Shown here one piece after another: positions 16,343 through 24,914 of a stretch of 64,000 nt of DNA (positions are counted from its first letter, which is position 1; the number at the start of each line of letters is the position of its first letter). Under the pieces are notes generated by a model. That model did no database searches, was not told the DNA's origin, and saw nothing but the letters and a program-made list of their open reading frames with translations. Source of the DNA: JAJYVT01 sp035534455. GTDB lineage: Bacteria > Actinomycetota > Acidimicrobiia > Acidimicrobiales > RAAP-2. The stretch spans positions 31,467-95,466 of the forward strand of contig DATLRV010000002.1 in the NCBI GenBank assembly GCA_035534455.1, read 5' to 3'. A program made the translations under genes and the position numbers.

Positions 16343-17967
16343 CGGATCGGGCCGGCGACCGATGCCGCGACGTCCACGACGGCGCCCGACGCGACGAAGG
16401 CCTCTGCAGCGGCGAGCTCGGGTGCGGTGAACCGGTCGGGCCCCATCCCCGGCACGGACTCGCGCAGCGCGGCGACGACCGCCCCGGTCGCGGGTGCGGG
16501 GGCGAGGGGGGCGCGCAGCTCCAAGGCCCGCGCGGCGGTCACGAGCTCCACCGCGACGATGCGCCGCAGGTTCTCCACCGCGCGTCGCAGCTTGCGCCCG
16601 GCGCCCCACCCCATCGAGACGTGGTCCTCCTGCATCGCCGAGCTGGGGATCGAGTCGACACTGGCCGGGCTCGCCAGGCGCTTGTTCTCCGAGACGAGGG
16701 CGGCCTGGGTGTACTGGGCGATCATGAGGCCGGAGTCCACGCCGGGGTCGGCTGCCAGGAAGGCGGGCAGGCCGTGCGAGCGTGCCGGGTCGAGCATCCG
16801 GTCGGTGCGTCGCTCGGCCATCGACCCGAGGTCCGCGATCGCGATCGCGAGGAAGTCCATGACGTAGCCGAGGGGGGCACCATGGAAGTTGCCGTTCGAG
16901 CTCACCTCGCCCGACTCCAGCACCACCGGGTTGTCGATGGCGGCGGCGAGCTCGCGCTCCGCGACGAGCGCGGCGTGGGCCGCGGTGTCGCGCACCGCCC
17001 CGTTGACCTGCGGCGCGCACCGGCACGAGTACGCGTCCTGGACCCGCGGGTCCCCCGTGCGGTGCGACGCGACGACGGCGGAGCCCTCCATCACCCGGAA
17101 CATGTTGTCCGCGCTCACGGCCTGGCCCGGGTGGGGGCGGAGCGGAGCGTGCAGCTCCGGCCGGTACACGCGGTCGGTGCCGAGCAGCGCCTCGACGCTC
17201 ATCGACGCGGTGACGTCGACGGTCGCGCAGAGCAGCTCGAGGTCGCGCAACGCGAGCACGAGCATCCCGAGCATGCCGTCCGTGCCGTTGATGAGCGCCA
17301 GGCCCTCCTTCGCCGCGAGCCGCACGGGCACGAGGCCGGCGTCCGCGAGCGCGCGGGAGGCGGGGACCCGCTCCGGGGGCGCTCCCCCGGACGCCACCTC
17401 CCCGGGCGCCGCGTCCGACGCCATCCCGAGAACCTCGCCCTCCCCGGTCATCACGAGCGCGCAGTGCGCCAGCGGCGCGAGATCACCGCTGCAGCCGAGC
17501 GAGCCGTGCTCGGGGACGACCGGCGTGATCCCGGCGTTCAGCATCCGGACGAAGGTCTCGGCGAGGAGAGGCCGCGCACCGGTCCTCCCTGACGCGAGCG
17601 TCTTGGTCCGCAGGAACATGAGCGCGCGGACGACCTCGCGCTCGACAGCGGGACCCATCCCCGACGCGTGCGAGCGGACGAGGCTCACCTGCAACACCTC
17701 GCGGAGCTCGGGCGGGATGTGGCGCGAGGCGAGCGCGCCGAACCCGGTCGACACCCCGTACGCCGGCTCGCTCCCCGCGGCCAGTCGCTCCACGGCGGCA
17801 CGCGACGTGGCCATCGCGGCGAGCGCCTCGTCGGTGAGGCGCACCGGCGCGTCGTGGCGGGCGACCGCCACCACGTCCGCCGCGGACACGCCCGAGCTCC
17901 CGAGCTCGACCGTGGCGCCGACGCCCCCCCGGGGAGCCCCGGTCCTCGCCGGATCGCGCGCCGTCAC
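16339..17967 (-). CDS. hutH: histidine ammonia-lyase
   Basis: A 542-residue MIO-dependent lyase that converts L-histidine to trans-urocanate and ammonia. The YGVSTGFGALA motif carries the catalytic tyrosine, and the prosthetic-group triad is Cys159-Ser160-Gly161 in GSLGCSGDLAPLAH, where many family members have Ala-Ser-Gly. YSCRCAPQVNGAVRD and the NGNFHGAPLGYVMDF substrate region are intact. The N-terminus is about 20 residues longer than usual. It starts at GTG 17967, four bases after the hutU stop. The cysteine variant still provides the three residues that cyclise, and I recall it from streptomycete enzymes. Confidence 0.95.
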   Translation of the reverse strand: MTARDPARTGAPRGGVGATVELGSSGVSAADVVAVARHDAPVRLTDEALAAMATSRAAVERLAAGSEPAYGVSTGFGALASRHIPPELREVLQVSLVRSHASGMGPAVEREVVRALMFLRTKTLASGRTGARPLLAETFVRMLNAGITPVVPEHGSLGCSGDLAPLAHCALVMTGEGEVLGMASDAAPGEVASGGAPPERVPASRALADAGLVPVRLAAKEGLALINGTDGMLGMLVLALRDLELLCATVDVTASMSVEALLGTDRVYRPELHAPLRPHPGQAVSADNMFRVMEGSAVVASHRTGDPRVQDAYSCRCAPQVNGAVRDTAAHAALVAERELAAAIDNPVVLESGEVSSNGNFHGAPLGYVMDFLAIAIADLGSMAERRTDRMLDPARSHGLPAFLAADPGVDSGLMIAQYTQAALVSENKRLASPASVDSIPSSAMQEDHVSMGWGAGRKLRRAVENLRRIVAVELVTAARALELRAPLAPAPATGAVVAALRESVPGMGPDRFTAPELAAAEAFVASGAVVDVAASVAGPIR

Positions 17968-17971
17968 CGTG

Positions 17972-19657
17972 TCACCCGGCCCCGCCGGCCCGCATCGGCA
18001 CCCGGACGTGACGCGCGTCGGCGACCGCCTCCGCCTCGGGGTACCCCGCGTCCACGTGGCGCAGGACCCCCATCGTCGGGTCGTTCGTGAGCACCCTGTG
18101 GAGCTTCTCGCCGGCGAGCTCCGAGCCGTCGGCGACGCACACCTGGCCCGCGTGGATCGACCGCCCGATCCCGACCCCGCCGCCGTGGTGGATCGACACC
18201 CACGACGCCCCGCTCGAGGCCGCCACGAGCGCGTTCAAGAGCGGCCAGTCGGCGATCGCGTCCGAACCATCGCGCATCGCCTCGGTCTCCCGGTAGGGCG
18301 ACGCGACCGACCCGCAGTCAAGGTGGTCCCGCCCGATGACGATCGGCGCGGAGAGCTCGCCGCTCGCAACCATGTCGTTGAAGCGCACCCCGGCCCGGTC
18401 GCGCTCGCCGAGCCCCAGCCAGCAGATCCGGGCCGGCAACCCCTGGAACTGGACCCGCTCCGCCGCGACGCGGAGCCACCGGACGAGCTTGTCGTCGTCG
18501 CCGAAGAGCTCGGTCACCGCGGCGTCGGTGGCCGCGATGTCCGACGGGTCGCCCGACAGGGCCGCCCAGCGGAACGGCCCCTTCCCCTCGCAGAAGAGCG
18601 GTCGGATGTACGCGGGGACGAAGCCGGGATAGTCGAAGGCGCGGTCGAAGCCACCGAGCCGCGCCTCGGCCCGCAAGCTGTTGCCGTAGTCGAACACCTC
18701 GGCACCCTTGTCCATGAGCGCGACGAGCGCCTCGCAGTGCGTGGCCATCGCCGCCCGGGCTCGGCGCAGGTACTCGTCGGGGTCGCCGGCGCGCAGCTGC
18801 GCGGCGTCGGAGAGCGAGAGCCCAGTCGGCACGTAGCTCATCGGGTCGTGCGCGGGCGTCTGGTCCGTCGCCACGTCGACCTGCACGTCGCGCCGCACCA
18901 GCTCGGGGAGCACGTCCGCACCGTTGGCGACGAGGCCGATCGACAGCGCCCGGGCCTGGCCGCGCGCCCGTTCCGCGAGCTCGACGGCTTCGTCGAGGCT
19001 GTGGGCGAGGGTGTCGAGGTAGCCGGTCTGGAGACGCCGCTCGATCCGCGTCGGGTCGACGTCGCAGCACAGCACCACCCCGCCGTTGATCGTCACTGCC
19101 AGCGGTTGCGCCCCGCCCATCCCCCCTGCGCCGGACGTGACGGTGAGCGTCCCCGCAAGCGACCCGCCGAAGCGCTTCTCGGCCACCGCCGCGAACGTCT
19201 CGTAGGTCCCCTGCAGGATCCCCTGCGTGCCGATGTAGATCCACGACCCCGCGGTCATCTGCCCGTACATGGTGAGGCCCAACGCCTCGAGCCTGCGGAA
19301 CTCGTCCCACGTCGCCCACTCCGGAACGAGGTTGGCGTTCGCGATGAGCACCCGCGGCGCCCACTCGTGCGTCGTGACCACGCCGACGGGCCGGCCCGAC
19401 TGGACGAGGAGCGTCTCGTCGCCGGCCAAGTCGGTGAGCGAACGCTCGATGGCGTGGAACGACGGCCAGTCGCGCGCCGCCTTCCCGGAGCCCCCGTAGA
19501 CCACGAGCTCGTCGGGGTGCTCGGCGACCTCGGGGTCGAGGTTGTTGCGGAGCATGCGGAGCGCCGCCTCCTGCGGCCACCCCCTGCACGTGCGCGCGGT
19601 GCCGCGCGGCGCACGGACGACCTCGCGGCGCTGCCGGCCGTCGACGTCCTCTGTCAC
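17972..19657 (-). CDS. hutU: urocanate hydratase
   Basis: A 561-residue NAD-dependent urocanase giving 4-imidazolone-5-propanoate, step two of histidine breakdown. Length matches the family. Characteristic segments are MYGQMTAGSWIYIGTQGI, SGAGGMGGAQPLA for NAD binding, TDQTPAHDPMSYVP, the active-site cysteine region LPARICWLGLGER and IHHGGGVGIGRS. The GTG at 19657 is supported by a GGAGGAG site and overlaps the aminotransferase stop as GTGA. It is followed four bases later by hutH, so hydratase and lyase are made together. Confidence 0.96.
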   Translation of the reverse strand: MTEDVDGRQRREVVRAPRGTARTCRGWPQEAALRMLRNNLDPEVAEHPDELVVYGGSGKAARDWPSFHAIERSLTDLAGDETLLVQSGRPVGVVTTHEWAPRVLIANANLVPEWATWDEFRRLEALGLTMYGQMTAGSWIYIGTQGILQGTYETFAAVAEKRFGGSLAGTLTVTSGAGGMGGAQPLAVTINGGVVLCCDVDPTRIERRLQTGYLDTLAHSLDEAVELAERARGQARALSIGLVANGADVLPELVRRDVQVDVATDQTPAHDPMSYVPTGLSLSDAAQLRAGDPDEYLRRARAAMATHCEALVALMDKGAEVFDYGNSLRAEARLGGFDRAFDYPGFVPAYIRPLFCEGKGPFRWAALSGDPSDIAATDAAVTELFGDDDKLVRWLRVAAERVQFQGLPARICWLGLGERDRAGVRFNDMVASGELSAPIVIGRDHLDCGSVASPYRETEAMRDGSDAIADWPLLNALVAASSGASWVSIHHGGGVGIGRSIHAGQVCVADGSELAGEKLHRVLTNDPTMGVLRHVDAGYPEAEAVADARHVRVPMRAGGAG

Positions 19658-20727
19658 GGTGTCCTCCTCCGGGTCGGTACCTGGTCCGCGTCCGGGAGCG
19701 CCCCGGCCAGAAGCCGCAGTCCCTCCGCCGACGGCACGCTGACGCGGATCGCGCCGGGGACGCCGAGCGCCGAGCCCGGCCGGACGGAGATCCCCGACGC
19801 GGCGAGGTGGGCGACGAGCGCCGCTTCGCCCTCGCAGCGCGCGAGGACGAAGTTCGCCTGCGAGGGGACGACCTCGAAGCCCCGATCGACGAGGAGCCGC
19901 ACGAGCTCTGCCCGCCGCGCGACCGTCTCGGTCCGGGCGCGGTGGTAGTGGTCCCGGTCCGCGAGCCCCGCCACCGCTGCCGCCTGTGCGAAGGACGACA
20001 CGGAGAACGGCGCGCGCACCTTGCGCAGCGTGGCCACGAGATCTGCGCTGCCGACGAGGTAGCCGACACGAGCACCCGCGAGACCGAAGACCTTCGAGAA
20101 CGTCCGCAGCACCACGGCGTCGCCTCGACGGGCGAGCGGGATCGCGGTCGCCTCCTCGGGGATGTCGGCGAAGTCGATGTACGCCTCGTCGACGACGCTG
20201 AGGCGCGCGCGGGCGGTATCGACGAAGCTCGCGATCTCGTCGGGCGCGCACGTCGTGCCGGTGGGGTTGTGCGGGTTGACGACGAACGCGACGTCCGCGG
20301 GCACCGTCGCCATGGCCACCAGGTCGTGACGCCAGTCCACGAGCGGGACGTACGCGACGTCGGCGCCCACCACCGCAGCGCTCACCTCGTCGATCCGGTA
20401 GGACGGCTTGGCGCACAGGACCCGCCCGCCGTGGCCGGCGTACGTGAGCACGAGCAGGTAGACGAGCTCGTCGGACCCGTTGCCCACCAGGATCTGGTCG
20501 GGGTCGACGTCGTGCAGTGCCGCGAGCGCCTCGCGCAGCCCGTTCGCGAGCGGGTCTGGGTACTCGCTGACGCCGTCGAGGACGGCGTTGACGGCGTCGG
20601 CCACCCGGCGGCTCACCGGGAACGTCGACTCGTTGGACGCCATGGACCCGTCCCTCGTCGCGGCCGGTTGCCCGGGCACGTACGGGGCGATCGCGTTGAT
20701 CCAGGGCCGGGGCTCCACGGCACTCAT
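19654..20727 (-). CDS. histidinol-phosphate aminotransferase-like PLP enzyme (HisC family)
   Basis: A 357-residue class I/II aminotransferase. The N-terminus INAIAPYVPGQP is typical of HisC, NPHNPTGTTC holds the nucleotide/PLP-phosphate region, VVDEAYIDF the PLP aspartate and tyrosine, and RTFSKVFGLAGARVGY the PLP lysine. It lies second in the hut operon with four-base overlaps at both ends (ATGA with iclR, GTGA with hutU). A biosynthetic HisC would not be expected in a catabolic operon, so it may transaminate histidine, an aromatic amino acid or another operon substrate. Family assignment is firm; the role here is inference. Confidence 0.85.
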   Translation of the reverse strand: MSAVEPRPWINAIAPYVPGQPAATRDGSMASNESTFPVSRRVADAVNAVLDGVSEYPDPLANGLREALAALHDVDPDQILVGNGSDELVYLLVLTYAGHGGRVLCAKPSYRIDEVSAAVVGADVAYVPLVDWRHDLVAMATVPADVAFVVNPHNPTGTTCAPDEIASFVDTARARLSVVDEAYIDFADIPEEATAIPLARRGDAVVLRTFSKVFGLAGARVGYLVGSADLVATLRKVRAPFSVSSFAQAAAVAGLADRDHYHRARTETVARRAELVRLLVDRGFEVVPSQANFVLARCEGEAALVAHLAASGISVRPGSALGVPGAIRVSVPSAEGLRLLAGALPDADQVPTRRRTP

Positions 20728-21467
20728 GTCGACGCACGGCCTCCGAGTCGGGCCGTTGCCCGGGCGGCGGCGGCCACCACGTCGGGGGCGACGTCGGCAA
20801 CGGGTGTGCCGGCGTCCTTCAGGTAGCTGACCCCGATGGCGCCGCAGCAACCCCGGAGGTCGAACACCGGTGCGGCCACGCATCGGATGCCCGCCACGGT
20901 GTCGCCATCGTCCACGGCGTACCCGCGCGCCCGAGTCGTGGCGAGGTCGGCGGCCACGTCGTCGGAGGTCCTTCGCCGGCCGCCGCTGCTCGCCCGGTCG
21001 GCGTCCAGGTGTGCGCCGACGTCCCCGGGATCGAGCCACGCGAGGCAGGCCTTGCCGACCGACGTCCACTGCGCCGGCAGCCTCGTCCCGACGGCGGTCG
21101 CGAGCTGCACGCCGACGCGCGGGGGGTCCTCCTTCCAGACGTAGACGACGTCGGTGCCGTCGAGCACGGCGAAGTGGGAGGTGACGTTGCGCCGTGCGGT
21201 GAGCGCGCGCAGCTCCGGCGCGACCTCGCTCACGGGGTTGGCCTGCCGCAGCGGCGCCAGGCCGACCTCGAGGGCCTTCACGCCGATCCGGTAGGTGCCC
21301 GGCGCTGCCATCTCGACGAACCCTTCGGCGGTGAGGTCGCGCAGGATCCCGTGGACGGAGCTCTTGGGGGCGCCCAGCGCGGCCGTGATGCCGGCCAGCG
21401 CCACCGGCTCCTCGGCGTTCGCCAGCAGCGAGAGGACCCTTGCCGCCCTCACGACCGCCGTCCCCAC
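20724..21467 (-). CDS. IclR-family transcriptional regulator of the hut operon
   Basis: A 247-residue IclR protein: N-terminal winged helix-turn-helix (residues ~1-65, with PKSSVHGILRDLTAEGFV as recognition region) and the C-terminal ligand-binding GAF-like domain (TSVGKACLAWL, ARGYAVDDGDTVAGIRCVAAPVFD). It is the first gene of the leftward hut operon, with a GGAGG site before GTG 21467. A near-palindrome 17 bp upstream is a candidate operator, so autoregulation and control by a histidine-pathway intermediate are likely. Most described hut operons use HutC (GntR) or HutP; an IclR regulator is a variation. Confidence 0.92.
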   Translation of the reverse strand: MGTAVVRAARVLSLLANAEEPVALAGITAALGAPKSSVHGILRDLTAEGFVEMAAPGTYRIGVKALEVGLAPLRQANPVSEVAPELRALTARRNVTSHFAVLDGTDVVYVWKEDPPRVGVQLATAVGTRLPAQWTSVGKACLAWLDPGDVGAHLDADRASSGGRRRTSDDVAADLATTRARGYAVDDGDTVAGIRCVAAPVFDLRGCCGAIGVSYLKDAGTPVADVAPDVVAAAARATARLGGRAST

Positions 21468-21483
21468 GTGCCTCCCTCCGGCA

Positions 21484-21497
21484 TTCCTATATACGAA
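21484..21497. promoter_or_regulatory. candidate IclR operator
   Basis: TTCCTATATACGAA is a near-perfect inverted repeat (TTC-N8-GAA around TATATA; only one base pair breaks symmetry). It is an AT-rich island in GC-rich DNA, 17 bp upstream of the iclR start, where a repressor could block initiation. On the minus strand TATATA/TATAGG could serve as the -10 element. Confidence 0.5.
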
Positions 21498-21588
21498 CGG
21501 CCTTCAGACTACCTCGCCCGGAGAGCCCGTGCACGTCCCGCTCGGTCGCGGCTGTCCCGGAGCGCACCGCCCGCGTGGCGCCGCGTCG

Positions 21589-21624
21589 GGTGTCGCGCAG
21601 GGTGTCGCGCAGGGTGTCGCGCAG
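21589..21624. repeat. 12-bp tandem repeat, three copies
   Basis: Three perfect copies of ggtgtcgcgcag. In the minus-strand frame at 21487-21744 they would encode repeated LRDT. Function unknown. Confidence 0.85.
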
Positions 21625-21778
21625 GGCGTCGACCGCCCACGCCGCCGCCCGCGATCGCGGTCTCGGCCGCCGTGGTCGGGTGTCCTCGGAGAGCCGGGAC
21701 ATCACGTCGGCGACGCCGGTCTGGGGGTCGTGGTCCTCGCTCATGCCGTGGCCATACCCGGGCCCGGCACCTCGGCCC

Positions 21779-23416
21779 TCAGTCTGCGGGTCCGTCGGCC
21801 AATGCGATGCTGGCGGACTGGGTCTGCCCGGTCCGCGTCGTCCAGGTGACCTTCACGGAGTCACCCGGGTGGTACCGGAGCATGATCTTGGTGAGTCCGC
21901 CCGGGTTTGTGACCGCTGTCCCGCCGACGTTGGTGATGACGTCGCCGCGGGCGAGGCCGGAGGACTGCGCGGGGGTCCCCGGGATGATGTTGGCGACCGC
22001 AGCGCCGCTGGTCGCGGGCGGGGTGACTGTCGATGTCGCTGTTGTCCCGCCAAACTGTGTGCGGGTCGTCGTGGACTCGACGTACACGCCCAGGAACGGC
22101 GTCTGGCCGATGTGGATCGTCGCGCTGGCGTGCCCGGCGATGATCTGGTGGGCGAGCGACACGGCCTCGTTGATGGGGATCGAGTACCCCTGTCCTGTCG
22201 CGCCCCGCAGGCTGTAGCCCTGGGCGGCCGACGCCGCGGTGTCCATCCCCACCACTGCGCCCGACGTCGTCACGAGGGGGCCGCCGGAGTCACCCGGCTG
22301 GATGTCGGCGTTGCTCTCGATGAGCCCGGTCAGGTGCTCGGTGGTGGTGCCGAGCGAACCCTGGTCGCTGGCTGTGATCGCCTGGTTGAGCGCGGACACC
22401 GAGCCGCCGGCGGCGCTCGGCGTGCCGCCGGTGCCCCCCGCGTTGCCGATCCCGACGATCGCCTCGCCCACTTTGAGCGCGCTGGAGTTGCCGAGCTGCA
22501 CCGTCTTCAGCCCCGACGCACCCTTGAGCTGGATGACCGCGACGTCCTGTGTCCGCGTGTAGCCGACCACCGACGCGGGGTACACCTTGCCGTTCCCGAG
22601 ATCGGTGGCGGTGATCTTCGTCGACCCCTCGATCACATGGTTGTTGGTCAGGACCTTGCCTGTCGGCGTGAGCACCATCCCGGTGCCCGCAGCCTCGTCT
22701 GTCTGGTAGCCGAGCACGGTGTTGATGTCCACGAGCCCCGGCGTCACCTTGGCAGCGATTGTGCGCACGTTGGACGGCGCGCCGGTGGCGTGAGAGATCT
22801 TGCCTGTGCGAGATGTGCCGGTCCCGAGTGTGGATGTCGATGTCGACCCGCGTGTCGACCCCGATGTCCCGCCGGGAATGAGGAACCGTCCCGAGGTGGG
22901 CGAGGCGCCACCGCCGTTCCACACGCCGTAGCCGATCCCGACGCCGAGCAGCAGGGCGAGCGCGGTGAGTCCCGACGCGGCGACGGCCAACCACTTGCGG
23001 CGGCCCAAGCTGCGCGTCGGTGGCTGGTGCCCCCACCCGCCGGGCTGGTTCCAACCCCAGGGAGCAGCGGTCCAGTGGCCTCCCTGCCAGCCGTGGCCGC
23101 CGGGGCCGGCGGCCCCCGCGCCACCGGGGCCGTAGCCATACCCGTAGCCGTAGGGGCCGCCCTGGCCGCCCGGGTACCCCCACGTGGGCTGGTCGGGCGT
23201 GTGCTCGGCGTGCGGGTACGCCGCCTGGGGCTGTTGCCACGACGGCGCCTCGGTCGTCGCAGCCCTCTCGCCGGCGTCGCCGGCCTCGGCGCCAGGCCGG
23301 GTCGCAGGGTCCGTGTCGCCGGATGAGGCGGTCGGCCCGCGGGACCACTCGGACCACATCGGGTCGCCGGGTTCGCCGTGCGCAGGGTCGGTGTAGTCCT
23401 CGGGGCGGTCGCTCAT
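21779..23416 (-). CDS. membrane-anchored HtrA-type serine protease with PDZ domain
   Basis: A 545-residue protein. Residues 1-140 are a cytoplasmic, Gly/Tyr/Pro/Trp-rich disordered tail; residues ~142-164 form one membrane helix; then comes an extracytoplasmic trypsin-like protease with His260 (LTNNHVIEG), Asp291 (TQDVAVIQL) and Ser377 (QPGDSGGPL); and a C-terminal PDZ domain (IIPGTPAQSSGLARGDVITNVGG in ~460-482). This matches PepD/HtrA proteins of envelope quality control. The ATG at 23416 has a GAGGAG site. A TGGAAGG/CCTTCCA stem (23456-23478) lies in its upstream region. The longer frame to 23491 has no supporting motif. Confidence 0.93.
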   Translation of the reverse strand: MSDRPEDYTDPAHGEPGDPMWSEWSRGPTASSGDTDPATRPGAEAGDAGERAATTEAPSWQQPQAAYPHAEHTPDQPTWGYPGGQGGPYGYGYGYGPGGAGAAGPGGHGWQGGHWTAAPWGWNQPGGWGHQPPTRSLGRRKWLAVAASGLTALALLLGVGIGYGVWNGGGASPTSGRFLIPGGTSGSTRGSTSTSTLGTGTSRTGKISHATGAPSNVRTIAAKVTPGLVDINTVLGYQTDEAAGTGMVLTPTGKVLTNNHVIEGSTKITATDLGNGKVYPASVVGYTRTQDVAVIQLKGASGLKTVQLGNSSALKVGEAIVGIGNAGGTGGTPSAAGGSVSALNQAITASDQGSLGTTTEHLTGLIESNADIQPGDSGGPLVTTSGAVVGMDTAASAAQGYSLRGATGQGYSIPINEAVSLAHQIIAGHASATIHIGQTPFLGVYVESTTTRTQFGGTTATSTVTPPATSGAAVANIIPGTPAQSSGLARGDVITNVGGTAVTNPGGLTKIMLRYHPGDSVKVTWTTRTGQTQSASIALADGPAD

Positions 23417-23555
23417 CGTCTCTCCTCGCTCACCGCGCTTCCGTCGGGCTCTCTCTGGAAGGCTACGAGCCCCTTCCACGGGCCAGTACACCGGACGTAT
23501 GTAAGAGATTGCGAAGGACGGCGTAGAACTCCCCTAAGGATCGAGGGCCGGAGCC

Positions 23556-24569
23556 TCAGGAGCCCCCGCTGCCGCCCCTCTCGGTCGCCGCCTCTACGGG
23601 GGTGTCGCGGCCGACGCTGTCCGCCCCGGGTGTCCAGCCGGCCGGCTCATCCGCGGGCAGCACCGACTCGACGATCCGGGAGCGGCTCGTCCGCGCGTCG
23701 TCGGTGGCGACGATCGGGCTGCGGCTGAGGACCACGACGCTCCCGACGAGCACCGCGAGAAGCACCGCCTCTGCCGCGAGCTGCGCGGCGCCGCTGCGGA
23801 GATGCTCGCCGAAGATGGTGATCCCGAGGAGACTCGCCACCAGCGGCTCGACGATCGTGAGCCCCGGCTGCGAGGCGGCGAGCGGACCGGCCTGGAAGGC
23901 GTTCGAGACGAGGAACATGCCGATCGCGCCCGCCACGACGAGGACGTAGGGCGACCAGTTCTCGAAGACGCCTGCGGGACCCTGCGAGAGGTGGACGCTC
24001 AGCTCCTTCACCACCGCCGCCACGAACGCCCACGCCAGTCCGGCGGAGATGGCCAGGAACGCCGCCTTGCGCGCCGGGGAGGGCGCGCGGCCGTCCCGCC
24101 CGCGGACCCCCGACAGGGCGATGGCGAGTGCGATCGAGAGCGCGATCGCGCCGGCGGCCTCCGACCACTCGACGAGCCCCGCGCTGGTGGGCGAGCCCCC
24201 CGTGGGGTTCGCGACGTAGAGGAACCCGCCGAGCGACGCCGCCACGCCCGCGGCCGCCGCCCAGTCGCGCCCGCGGACACGCGCCCGGTGGCGCAGCGCC
24301 AGGTACGCGAAGACGAAGAGGAGCTCGGACGAGATGACCGGCTGCACGATCGTCAGCTCCCCGGAGTGCAGGGCGGCGACCTGCAACGCGAAGCCCCCGA
24401 TCATGGACAGCACCCCAACGAACCACAACGGTCGGTGCAAGAGGAACGTGACCAGCCGCCAGCTGAAGCGAAGTTCGCCGGGCGCGGGTGCCGCAGCCGC
24501 GCGCAACATGACCGAGGCGCTCGCCGTGAAGGCGCTCGCAGCCAGCGCGAGCGGGATCTCGATCTTCAT
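23556..24569 (-). CDS. DMT-superfamily membrane transporter
   Basis: A 337-residue protein with about nine or ten hydrophobic helices arranged as two EamA-like halves (ALHSGELTIVQPVISSELLF in the first, GPLAASQPGLTIVEPLVASL in the second). The repeated QP/EP motif after a charged residue is typical of the drug/metabolite or NIPA-like branch. The last ~50 residues are hydrophilic. The ATG at 24569 is the only good start. Neighbours give no clue to the substrate; metal ions, amino acids or small metabolites are all possible. Confidence 0.82.
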   Translation of the reverse strand: MKIEIPLALAASAFTASASVMLRAAAAPAPGELRFSWRLVTFLLHRPLWFVGVLSMIGGFALQVAALHSGELTIVQPVISSELLFVFAYLALRHRARVRGRDWAAAAGVAASLGGFLYVANPTGGSPTSAGLVEWSEAAGAIALSIALAIALSGVRGRDGRAPSPARKAAFLAISAGLAWAFVAAVVKELSVHLSQGPAGVFENWSPYVLVVAGAIGMFLVSNAFQAGPLAASQPGLTIVEPLVASLLGITIFGEHLRSGAAQLAAEAVLLAVLVGSVVVLSRSPIVATDDARTSRSRIVESVLPADEPAGWTPGADSVGRDTPVEAATERGGSGGS

Positions 24570-24797
24570 GATCGCCGCTTTCCCGGCGACCCCCTGTCGC
24601 CGACACGGACCGGGTCTCTGTCCGGCAAATCCAGATTATCGACGCGGCTGCGCAGAGGGACGGACGGGAGCGGCCGTCGCTGAAGCGCCGTGCCGCGTGC
24701 GTCCCGGGCAAGCCGACACGCGGTTGAAACGCGCGGATCGCGGGTACGACGTCGACGGGTCAACGCGGCGGGTCACCTGGGCGGAGACGCCATGTGT

Positions 24798-24848
24798 GGT
24801 CGGCGGACCGGGGTCGTCGGCGGACCGGGGTCGTCGGCGGACGGGGGC
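24798..24848. repeat. 17-bp tandem repeat, three copies
   Basis: Copies at 24798-24814, 24815-24831 and 24832-24848 of cgtcggcggaccggggt, the first and last with one to three changes. Confidence 0.8.
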
Positions 24849-24870
24849 CGTCGACCGTCGGCGCACCCCT

Positions 24871-24902
24871 GCATTCGAAGACCGAAGCATTCGAAGACCG
24901 AA
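24871..24902. repeat. perfect 16-bp direct duplication upstream of rodZ-like gene
   Basis: gcattcgaagaccgaa occurs at 24871-24886 and again at 24887-24902 without change. Each copy contains the palindrome TTCGAA. The second copy ends 12 bases before the GTG start and runs into the AAGGAAGG ribosome site. Confidence 0.85.
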
Positions 24903-24914
24903 AGGAAGGCACCG

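Larger units (their letters stand above)
21468..21778. other. intergenic region between iclR and htrA
   Basis: This 311-bp gap must hold the promoter of the hut operon at its left end. A small leftward frame at 21487-21744 (85 codons, ATG) contains a DTLR repeat and has no clear ribosome site; I do not accept it as a gene. The rest holds a three-copy 12-bp repeat. I see no hairpin I would call a terminator for the leftward htrA gene. Confidence 0.5.
24570..24914. other. intergenic region with two tandem repeats
   Basis: A 345-bp divergent gap between the DMT transporter and the RodZ-like gene. It carries a three-copy 17-bp repeat and a perfect two-copy 16-bp repeat just before the ribosome site of the RodZ-like gene. 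The frame of the RodZ-like gene is open back to 24690 but has no protein-like character there. Both genes' promoters should lie here; I could not assign them. Confidence 0.6.

Noticed and set aside
21487..21744. 85-codon leftward ORF between htrA and iclR
   Set aside because: No ribosome site, low-complexity repeat-derived sequence, and its end overlaps the presumed iclR promoter. Could be revisited if conserved.
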